From the NCBI RefSeq assembly GCF_905147365.1, contig NC_056409.1, forward strand, positions 2,795,001 through 2,859,000: a stretch of DNA of 64,000 bases. The letters are read 5' to 3'. Origin of the DNA: Aricia agestis. Its lineage: Eukaryota > Arthropoda > Insecta > Lepidoptera > Lycaenidae. The notes below the pieces were generated by a model. That model searched no databases. It saw nothing but the letters and a program-made list of their open reading frames with translations, and was not told where the DNA came from. The position numbers and the translations under genes are program-made. Of this stretch, positions 9,765-21,700 are shown one piece after another (position 1 is the stretch's first letter; the number at the start of each line of letters is the position of its first letter).

Positions 9765-12700
9765 CTGGAATCATAAAACATAATATTATATACTATATAT
9801 GTGCCCCCCGTATAGAGTTCACTGTGAAAGTGGCAAAAGAGAGAAAAAAATAGGGCAAGTGCGAGTCGGACTCGCGTACGAAGGGTTCCGTGCCGTTATA
9901 GAGCAGCCCAAGTTTAATTGTCATTTTATTATTAAATATTAAAGTATAAATACAACTGAGTATTCTATACACATTTCAAGTGCCCTTTTTTTAGCCATTA
10001 TTGATAGCTACCTTTAGCCATTATTGATATCCAGCAAAAAAATAGCGAAAAAATCACGTTTGCTGTATGTATTTAATTATTTTGTTTTTAGTATTTTTTG
10101 TTATAGCGGCAACAGATATACACAATCTGTGAAAATTTCAGTCTAGCTATAGCAGTTCTTGAGATACAGCCTGGACTGCCTGCAGACAGACAGATATACA
10201 GACGGGCAGACATCGAAGTATTAGTAATAGGGTCCCGTTTTTACCCTTTGGGTACGGAACCCTAAAAGCGGACGATGCGGCAACGATCAGCCTCAAATAG
10301 AAGACAAGATGAGCGAGATACAAACAACCACAGACATAGATTAAGATCTATGTCTGTGCAAACAACTAAAAAGTAGGTATAGATCTTTGCTAAAATACCA
10401 GGCTGGGCTACGGTAGCGCTAGAACAAGAGAGAAGGAAAAGTTTTGTCTAGCAGTTGTATAGCATATTATGCTTTTAAAATTATACTGACATAATCTACC
10501 ATTAACAATAATTATGCTCATTTGAAACGCATTTCGTCGCACGAAAGGCCGGAAGTGTAAAATGTTGAGGGGTAGTTTATTACGTCTTGGACTTTTTTTA
10601 CACCACGATTTTAGTGTAAAAACGCGGTTACCACCCAATAGTGTCCGCACCGGGTTTATATTGGATTTAGAGTGGTGTCACATACTATAATATCGTGAAT
10701 TGTCATCCAAACTAAACGTGTATGCAAAATTTTCAGCTCAATCGGTTAAACATCAACATTGAGTTCTAAAATTCCACCCAAACATAGATACTTATATACA
10801 TACAGAGCAAGTTAAATAAAAGCTTTTAAAATAATATATATTTCTTCACATACTCAGTCCCGAACTGGTAGAATCAGTCTTCTTGAGAGCCAGGTCGAGT
10901 GTGCCCAGCAGTTCGCACTTGAGGGTGAAGTCTCCGAGCTGCAGGTGAGTCGCGTCACGTTTCCTCACCTTCTCCAGTTCTGAATCTACGCTCACCAAGT
11001 ATCTGCCTGTAAAAAAAATCGTATGTGATCCCTTGGGGCAGCTACTCATGGCATAATTTGGTATTTAACTCTATGTTTGCTTTTTAACCGACTTCAAAGA
11101 AGAGGTTTATTAATTCAACCCGTATGTATGTAATATTAGTTAGTCTATATCAGCGTCTGAACAAATGTGCCAAATTTAAAAAGTGTATGTATGTATGTAT
11201 GTATGTTTTTATGTTTGTGTTGACTTAACGCGACCAAATTACTTAGGTCCGCCATCTGCCTAGGAATCAACTTCTCTGATAGTACATACCAAATATCAAC
11301 AAAATTGGTTCAGCGGTTTAGGCGTGAAGAGGTAACAGACAGATAGATACACTTTCGCATTTATAATATTAGTATGTAGCCGGATAAACTAATATTATAA
11401 TGATATTTACCTGTTTTCATGGTATAGTCTCCTCTTGAGGTGATGAAGAAGAAGTTAGTGGAGACTTTGTACCGACCCGCCAGGCTGATGTTGGGGCAGT
11501 CATACTGTAGCTGGAGGTGCGTCAGGTCCTCCGATATACTGGAATAATGAATAACTCACACTCGTAAACCAGGCGCGGTCGCAGCCTGAAATTTTGGGGG
11601 GGGGTCACTTATTATACTAAAAATTTATTGGCAAAAATTTCCTTTTATTATTTGGCAAGATTTTGAGATTTTTCAATTTGACCTTAGATTTGGGGGGGTC
11701 ATGTCCCCTGTGATCCCCCTTCCTTCGGACCGCGCCTGGAGTAAACAGATAACGAGTAGACCGACTCAGGAGAGATCTCGTTACGTTTGACGCACAGAAA
11801 TGGATATAGTGTTTGACGTATATTAGTATGTCATAATATCCACAATCATATCGGTCTGCGCGCGCCGTTCCTCAGCATTATGAAACATGTCGAAATCGGT
11901 ACTCGCGCCCAATTCGCGTATATTCGCCCGTTTGTTTGAAGTCGAGCTACTCCTTAGTTCTGTCTACTCTGCTATGAATCAAAGAAATTGATTCATAGGC
12001 AATTGACAGACCACCATTTGGTCGGATGATGTCAATTCAATGTTATTGGGTTGATTCAGACCGCAACGCAACGCGTAGAGGCATTTCTAAAATATGGATT
12101 TGACAGATTCGTAAGACGTCTCACGCAAATTGAAATCTGTCAAATCCATACAAATTTTTGCCGTGCCGCGCCTCGCCTCGTCGCGTTGCGGTCTGAATTG
12201 ACCTTTAATATCGGCTTGGTTTGACGTAACAAGACCAAATAACGTAGGTTATACCATAGTAAAAGGAGGGGAAGTAGGATAACTCCGGCCCAATCCGCGA
12301 TATAATTACCTACTGTCTTAGGGTTGTCAATTTTAGGCGGCGCGGAGGCGCGGCGGTTTGGTGTGGGAGCGGCCGTCCGCGCTTCGTTCGCGCAACCGCA
12401 TGAACAGCGGCAACGTCGCGGTCTCCCGACTTTTAATAAAAAGTAAATCTTTTTTTTATTTTTTAATCCATTTATTTAAGGTCGCTTAGAACATCAAGGT
12501 TATCAGCGACCACAAGAACAATTACATTAATTTAAATCAAGGTATAAATATTACAACATTTTAGGAATCGTAGAACATTACAATACATATCCGGTTCACT
12601 TAATATAAGATATCTGTCACTGCTAAGGTTAAATATTTGTCTTTCAGAAACATAACTAGTACATTCAAATAAAACATGTTTCACAGAGAAGGCCATTCCC

Positions 12701-15700
12701 AATATTTGATCTATCTCTGGTTTTGCCCTACTAGAGATAGGAATAGCTCACAATTGACATAAAATATATGTCTCTAATGTCTAACGGCCGTTCCCAATAT
12801 TTGATCTATCTCTGGTTTTGCCCTACTAGAGATAGGAATAGCCCACAATTGACATAAAATATATGTCTCTAATGTCTCTAATGTCTAATGTGAGCTATTC
12901 CTATCTCTAGTAGGGCAAAACCAGAGGTAGATCAAATATTGGGAACGGCCGTTATGTGAGCTATTCCTATCTCTAGTAGGGCAAAACCAGAGATAGATCA
13001 AATATTGGGAACGGCCGTAAGACAAGTCTTAGGAGTGCTTTTCGTGATATAGTGTATATAAGATGCTTTGGTATGGCCTATTCTCAGACGCGTTAATACA
13101 CATTGGTCTTCTCTATTTAATTTTAAGCTATATTTAGTCTCACCTTTTAATACATCTTGTCTAAAATAATGCAAATTAGAGGTTTCTGAATTCCAATTTT
13201 GGTTCCACGTAAGGTTCATTATGTTGTATAGGTCTCGTTTGGCGTCGAAAAGTATGATAGGTATTTCGTTACTAGTGCAGGGCATCGAACTAACTTCCCT
13301 AGCCACTTTGTCGGCTTTTTCATTACGGTCTATTCCCTGGTGAGAGGGTAACCATATAAGTGTTACATCAACTGATAGTTCTTTCAACTGAAAAACGACA
13401 GAGTGTATCAATTGTATGAGGGTTTTCAGAAAAGCAGTTTTGAGCAGCTAAAAGGAAAGACTTCGAATCAGTAAAAATTGCGTATTTTGAGCTTACAGGA
13501 TTTGTTAAAATCATTTTTACGGCACAGTAAATTGCATAGGCTTTACAGATAAATATAGAATATTGTTTAGGTAAACTGATTGCGGTGGAGTGAGAATCGA
13601 GAATAATGGAGCAGCCGGTTCCGTTATTAGTTACAGATCCGTCTGTGTATATAAATTTAAAGTCACGATAATTTTCAAGTAGTTCTAAATAAAGTGTACG
13701 ATAAACTAAAGCATCCGTAGATTCTTTACTATAATCGCAGAGGGATAAATCCACTCTAACATTATTTTTTATCCATGGGGGAATAGGATGATTATGTCGA
13801 GCAAATAATTTAGGAAAATATTTAAAGTTTCCAAGTATTCATTCAGACGTAATCTTAGTGGAACCGGCAGTCTCACTTCTGTCTGGAATATATTGTGTAG
13901 ATGATCGACCGAAATAATATCATTAACAGGATTTAACGGAGTTGATGTAACATTATACGTATAAGAAAGACAAAGCTTGATTCTTCTTAGCCACAAAGGA
14001 AGTTCACCTGATTCTACAATTAAGCTGTGAGAGGGACTAGTTCTGAATGCCCCTAAACATAACCTTAGGGCGGTATTTTGAATAAAATTTAAACTGTTTA
14101 ATAAATTTTTATTGGATGAATCATAAATTATTGAACCATAATCAAGCTTAGATCTTATTATAGCACGATAAACATTCAACAAAGAATCTTTATTAGAACC
14201 CCACGTAATAGACGATAAAACTTTAATAATATTTAAATGTTTCAGACAGTCGGCTTTTAACTTTTTAATGTGCGCTTTCCATGTATGTTTACTGTCAAAT
14301 AACATACCAAGAATTTTAATACAATAAGTTCTCGTAAGCGGATGGCCATTGATTATTGAAAGGATTATTTTATCTGGAAAATATAATGAACTCTGTCTTA
14401 GATTTAGAAAACTTAAAGCCATTTTCGTGGGACCATTTCTGATTGAATTGAGATCATTTTGAACAGATGTATCAATATTTTTACCAACGCAATACACAGT
14501 CAAATCATCAGCGAAAAGCAAACCCTTGACTGGAGACTTTATGACAGTAAGGACATCATTAATAGCTAAAATAAATAGGATTACACTGAGTACAGAACCC
14601 TGAGGAAGTCCATTATCGATTTCAATAGGATCAGAACATGTATTATTTATTTTTACTTGAATTTTTCTATTGGACAGGAAATTATTTACAAACATAATAT
14701 CATTTCTTGTAAATTTTAGTCGTTTTAAGGCATGAAGCACCACCTTTTTTGAAACCATTTCGTAAGCCTTCTCAATGTCCATTGATACTGCTAATAGGTG
14801 ACCTTTGAGAGCTAAGCCATCACAAATAGCTGAATCTAGTAATACTAAATGGTCATTTGTCGAACGAAATTTACGAAAGCCACTTTGGAATGGTGATATA
14901 AGTTGTTCATGTTCTAGTTTCCAACGAAATGAAAATCCCCTCCCCCCCCATGAAAAACTATGGCTATTAAAATCACCAATCAAAAGAAATGGCTTCGGAA
15001 GTTGATTAATTAAATCAATCAAATCTTGCTCAATTAAAGCAGTACTATTCGGTAAATAAATATTACATACAGTTATTTTGGTAGGAAAATTTATAATACA
15101 AACAACGGCTTCTAAATTCGTATTAAGATTGACTTCTGATATAAAAATATTAGACTTAATATAAGACACTACACCACCACTTGCATGGGAAATATTATTT
15201 CTATTTTTAGATATAGCAGTATATCCTGGAATTTGATGACAATAATTATTTTTAAAGTTAGATTCTTGTAGGCAAATACAACTAGGGTTCCATTCGGATA
15301 GTAAAATTTTTAATCTTTGTTTACGTTGATAAAAGCCGTTGACGTTCCATTGCAATATATCTAACCTAGACATTTCCAATCAGCTAACACTAAGTCATTA
15401 GTAGATGAGGAGGTTCTTTTCTTTTTACGTGAATTCTTGGCTAAATCTTTTGATGACAGTGTGTCACTTAAGTAAGTAGTGTCCTCAGACATATTCTCTG
15501 AATCTGTATCGCTCATTGAAATTTGTTCCGAATATAAAGTTTCAGTAAATTGCGGTTGCTGGTTATCAATAGCAAGGGACGACTCAGATGTGGGTGGGTG
15601 TGGTCTTTTGAAGGAGTCCAGTGGTTGAAAATCTGCGGTAACAATATTTGCTGTGTCCCGTATTTCCGTAGGTATACTTTTATTTGCGGTGTTTACATTT

Positions 15701-18700
15701 TCAGGACATTTGCTTGCGACATGTCCCTTTTTTTTACAAATAAAGCAGGTCATGGAATCCGAAGAGGTGTATATCCAGTATGTGCTGCCATCGAAGTGAA
15801 TTTGAATACGATCAGGTATTTTTTTCAGGTCTTCTGGGGATATGTACGTTTGACGTCGAAAACTTAAAATATGATTAAAGCCGAGATCGCTTAAGCCAGC
15901 CTTTATAAAACTTACTGGAGATACTAATTTTATATCCAATTCGGCCAATTTATTCTCCAGTATGGTATGTGGAATAATTGGACACACGTTGGAGAAAATA
16001 ATACGTTTGTTTCTAGTAATTAGGGGTCGAATAGGTAATTTCTTGTTGTTTATTATAATGCACTGATGTTTATCTACTAATTCATCGGCAATATCTTTGG
16101 AAGACACGAATACGCAAATTCTATTATTAGACATTCGACTCAGGAATCTTATTTGGGTGGAATCAATTATTTTTGCAAGCGCATACGCGTATTCTTTAAC
16201 CGGGGTGTCGTCAACTGCATCTATGAGAACGGCTTGTTCTTTGGTGGGGAATGCGACAGTTTGGGTAACAGACGAGTAGCTCGGTTGAGATTCCATCAAC
16301 AACACTTACACCGCCTCGCGCGAGCGCGGGCGCAGTTCGCTCGATAGGTACTCACTAAATAAACACGTAGACGATTAATACGCGCACGTGCAAACCCAGC
16401 GGCGCACCGATAACGACTGTGAGTAAATCTTTATTGTGCATATTTTGGCCATTTTTCGTGCATATTTGCATGCATATTTCGGCACTTTGATCGTGCATAT
16501 AATCCGATGTCTAAATAAAATGTTATAAAAATACCCTGTAAAACAATATTAAAAACTAACGCCTGCCTCTTATACTTCAAATGTGTTGTTATGATTCGAA
16601 CTTTGCTTTCTGTGTATTGTAACTTATTTTTAATTACGATTTAAAATAAGTAATTGACTGAAAGTAGTTAGTTAATATACGGTCTACAACACAGAGAAAT
16701 CGGCAAATTACTATTACGTAAACAATGCAATAGCGGCAAATTAGTTGACGGATCAAAAGTGCATAAAACATTATCTTATTTATACTATGTTCTAGTGGGA
16801 AAGAAGATCTACCTACCTACCTATTCCTTTGCTATTCCTTTGTGTGATAGAAAAGTAATACAATAAAAAAGGAGTAAGTAGGTATCTGATTATCAAGTAA
16901 AAATTATTATATTATGCTAGAATAAGTGAGTAATACTGACCTTTCCTGTTCAACAGGTAATTTAAACAAAAACAATTCTGGAATTGCTGCATTACTATTA
17001 AAACACCCAAACACACAGCAATATCTATTACTCCTGCGATTATTTATATATTTTTGATTCGTTTAGCCGTGGCGCGGCAGCGTAAAGTGTTAGCCCCGAC
17101 TTATTATGCCGAAATATTGTCCGAGATTTTGTTGTGTGCCGTGTGGCGACGCATTGATACTATGGCGCACACATACAAGCCGCGCGTGGTGCCTTTGTAT
17201 GAAGATAAATTACTTCCCCTCCTTTTACTATTGTTATACGTATATAACATAAATGAGTAGGTATTACGAAAAACACAGATGGTATAAAGTATAGTTTTCA
17301 CAGTATATAAATATAATAATAAGACTGGCAGCGAGTATTGGCTTGGTATATGCCGCGTGTGAAGTTTTTCAAGCCAGGCCAAACTGTTCACACGCGGCAT
17401 ATACCAAGCCCATACTGGCTGCCAGTCTTATTGGCAGCCAGTACTGGCTCTGTGAAAACTATACTTAAAACGAAAATAATTGTTTTTACCATGACTTTCC
17501 AAATCTACTGGGTCAAAATGAATATGGTTTAAAGTAATTCGCGAGGACGGAATTAGGCTACTTGTCACTGGAATTTAATCGCTAGTTGCACGCTTAAGCT
17601 GCTCAACCATTTTCGGCGGTATTTGGCTTCCATATTTAGACCCGGGAAGGGACATAATCTTGTTTTTGTCAACCTGAGGCAACAACTAACAGCTTAGAAC
17701 TAAAATATACAAAACGTCTACATTATCCCAGGATCGATTGTTTAATAAAGTCTACATTATTCAAGCTTTAAGCTGCACGAGCTAAAACTTATTCATCTCG
17801 GCTTTTGCGTGAACGTAAAAAAAAACCTGAACTTTCGCTTTAATAATATTAGAATCCTTTGTCTTGTTTGCGTGTTAGTGGTGATAAAACCCACTGTATA
17901 TTATCATCAGTATATAATATTATTATCATAATAATTTTCAGCCTTATATTATAAGAAATATCTTACATGGTTTTAGCTTTATTTTGCTCTACCGTAGTCT
18001 GTTTTTTTTTAATAAGGCTTTATTATTCTTGGTAAGTAACACAGGATATGTCATAAAGTTTGCAACTTCATATTGCAAAGTCGCTAGGCGTGGGTCAATT
18101 CACACTGCAAAATCGCAAGGCGTTGCAATAACTTTTATATGACCTATTCAAATTTGGAACAGGCGACCATCGAGATTTGAGGACGTCAAGTCAATTAATT
18201 CATCTTGTATCTACTTGTGTCGTTAATAAAGTCCAGTTTTCAGTGTCTCTTTTGAAAATGCACCCTAAGGGTCAATTCAGACCGCAACGCGACGAGGCGA
18301 GGCGCGGTGTGGCATAAATTTGTATGAATTTGACAAATTTCAATGTCGCCATGCCAATCTGTCAATTCAGTACAAATTTAGAAATGCATCTACGCATCGC
18401 GTTGCGGTCTGAATCAACCCTTATATGGATTTGACAGATTCGCAAGACGTCTCACGCAATTGAAATCTATCAATTCAGTTTAAATTTAGAAATGCGTCGC
18501 GTTGCGTTGCGTTGCGTTGCGTTGCGTTGCGTTGCGTTGCGTTGCGTTGCGTTGCGTTGCGTCGCCATATTTATTTAACTAATAGGAAAACCAACAGCTT
18601 GATTAAAGTACAATAGCAATGTAACTAGGTACTTAACATAAAGCCAATTAGAGGTTCTCACGAGTAGGTGATACAGCTATTTACATTTAGAATCTATTTA

Positions 18701-21700
18701 TATGATAAACCTAATATATAAATATCTAACTTTGATATTACTTGGGACAGGATGGAAGACCAATTTGTAGCAAAGTAGTTTTTATTATATATAGTTATTT
18801 TGACGCATAGGCATAGCCGTCCACACTAGCGCTGCGCCATCACAGCGTTATTACGACGCAGTCTAAGGGTCAATTCCGACCGCAACGTGACGAGGCGAGG
18901 CGCGACGCGACGCGACCTATATTTGTATGGATTTGACAGATGTCATCAGCGTGAGACGTCTTGCGAATCTGTCAAATCCATACTAATTTAGAAATGCATC
19001 TACGCGTCACGTTGCGGTCTGAATTGACCCTTAATGTCAACACCCTCTCCCGCTTCGTCTCGGGGGCTGCTGTCCGTCGTGTGTGCGTTGCAACGACGCA
19101 GTGCGCCGTGTGCACACCTTGGTTATTTGTATGTAAAACAACGCAACGGCAGCGCTGCGTTGGCGCAACGCTGACGCAACATGCCGCGTGGATTGGTTCT
19201 TACACTTCGCGTTGCCTGACCCGAAGGCTTAAACTTACATAAAATATATTACTTATATTAAATTACCTTAGGTTCTTGTATTCACAGCCTTGCAATCCCG
19301 TCAAGGTGCTGTTATAGAACTGAAAGTCCAGGATTGGTAGCTCTCCGTCTATGTAGCCTAGGAACATGGGATCTATGGGTTCCACCCCATCTTCTGAGGC
19401 GGAGTACGAGGCCGCCTCCTGAAGGTTCCTCACCAAGCACTCCGAGTCGCTAATGTCACATGGTGATTCAACTGGAGATAATAGAAAAAATGTTTTACTT
19501 AAATAAAAAAAATGGAACATATGAGATACCCCTGTCTTACGCCGCGCCGGCAGTCTGATCCTCCTCCGTCTTAAGATTTTTTATTTTTTTGATCACTTAT
19601 TGTTTGTGTTTTAATTTTTTACCCATCCCAAATTAATTACTTAATTCTACAGAAAAACAAACACTCTAAAGAGATTGATCCATATAAAGGTCTACCAGAA
19701 TCTGATGGTAAAAAGTGAGAAAATAAATTGACTCTAGCAATACCGGGGTAATTGGAATAAAACATTTTGATCCTTTTTAGGGTTCCGTAGCCAAATGGCA
19801 ATGGCTGTCTGTCTGTCTGTCTGTCCGTCCGTATGTCACAGTCACTTTTCTCCGAAACTATAGGAGCTATACTAGTTGCAGCAGTAGTAGCTTTGGTCTG
19901 TAAACCGCATTAATATTATGATACAAAAATGGAAAAATAATTAAAAATTTTAGGGGTCCCCATAGGTACAACTGAAAAATAGATTTTTTCATCTAACCTA
20001 TGTGTGTGGGGTATCTATGGATAGGTCTTCAAAAATCATATTGAGGTTTCTAATATAATTTTTTTCTAACCTGAATAGTTTGCGAGAAAGACTCTTCCAA
20101 AATGGTAAAATGTGTGTCCCCCCCCTCTAACTTCTAAAGTAGGGGCATGATAAGTCTAAAAGAAATATATGATGTACATTACTATAATAACTACCAACGA
20201 AAATTGGTCTGAACGACATCTAACAAGCAGTTTTTTTTTATACATCATAAATGATAAACCTTAATTTAACTTTCATTTATTCAACTGAAATATAAAAATA
20301 AATCAAAAACCTTTTAATGTAATTTATATATAAAAATAAATCAAAGGCCTATGTGTGTTAAGCATACAAATTTAAAAAATTATCCAATGATCAAGGATAT
20401 TTTTTGAAAATATGCCAACAAAATTTGCCATCAGATTCTGGTAGACCTATACATTAGGTACAAGGCCAACCTGAGACATGCTGTCACGAAATTGTTTGCC
20501 GAAACTCGAAAGTCGTAGAGTTTTAAACAACTTACAGTTCTACAGGGACAACGAGCGTATTTTAAGCTACTACTGATGATGATGATGATACTTCCATGAT
20601 GGTATGGAGAGGCCCTATTGTTGTAAGCGCTGGCTGATGATGACGAGCTGTATAATGGCGCGTGGTATCGGCGCGGCTGTCAGTAAGATCGATGTGCAGG
20701 ATTCCTGAGTGATGAGACCGCGCACCTGTGATCAATCTATGGACTATGACTAACGCGTATTGTTGCTGTCCCCTAACTATGATTGGACAAAATGTTTGGG
20801 TGTTCCATTTCTTATTGGGTGCGGTGGTAGAGATTTAAAAATAAGTTTAAAACATCTCCACTAATATGTATTTATAAATGTAAAGGCGTGCGTGTCTGTC
20901 TGTTTTCTCTTTACGCTTAAAATGCTGAACTAATTTTGATTAATTGGTATACTGGTATTTGGTATCTCAGGAAAGGACATGTGTGCCCAATTTGGCCATA
21001 TATATATCCTATCTGGGGGCACGGCAGTGCCTCCGCCAAGTCGATAAAGAAGCTTACATATTATACCCTTATATGACTACTTTCACAGTCAACGGCTATG
21101 TGAAAAACGTACTCACAGCGATTATACAGCCATTGTGCTTCTTGAGATAGTATAGTTTTTGTTGCAGAAAAATGTACAGTTGCGAGCGTCATATAGGTAT
21201 AATAATTATTATAAGGCATCATAAAGTAACACACAAGAAGTCTTATATTTTATCCTTTTACTAAAAATAGGATATAATGAAGTTTTATTATCGGCGCTGT
21301 TGGAAAAATCATTATTTTTACTACCGGAAAATCAAAAACAGTTTCCATGAACAATAATATTAGAAATGAATTAAGTCCATGACCTACATGAATTTTAATG
21401 TACTGGTAACAACTTATTTTCCAACGATGAGCATCGATCACGATTTAACTGAATAGGATCACGATTATAACATTTTTACAAAAATATCATTTCTAAATCT
21501 GATTATTTTCATAATAAAAATCAACCTAAATTCTTGTATAAGAGTACCCCAAATTGGTGATTAAGGAGCAAAGCAATAAAATAAATTATAGCTAAAAGTG
21601 CTCTCGATCACGCTGGCTTTTAAAAAACTATAATCAGAACAATTTAAGGTGGCACCAGAACAATCTAAGGTGGTCTTGGACCTTTCTAGTCTAGGAGCTA

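Larger units (their letters stand above)
12453..16421 (-). mobile_element. I/R1-type non-LTR retrotransposon, internally deleted, with 11-bp TSD
   Basis: The direct repeat AGTAAATCTTT flanks it at 12442-12452 and 16422-16432. The minus-strand element starts CACAGTCGTTATCGGTGCGC, has a GC-rich 5' UTR, ORF1 (15361-16305), ORF2 with endonuclease, RT and RNase H remnants (12998-15379), and an A-rich 3' end at 12453. ORF2 lacks the region between endonuclease and RT palm, has two frameshifts, and its C-terminus is split by a MITE (12690-13018). The C-terminal zinc-knuckle remnant SVKHVLFEC lies beyond the MITE, ending near 12540. Dead copy inside JHBP-gene intron 2. Confidence 0.9.

Noticed and set aside
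19263..19520. Start of the JHBP-like protein at the upstream Met of this frame (MFHFFYLSKTFF...)
   Set aside because: That extension reads through the intron acceptor TATTATCTCCAG; the phase-matched signal-peptide exon at 22440-22491 is a better start.
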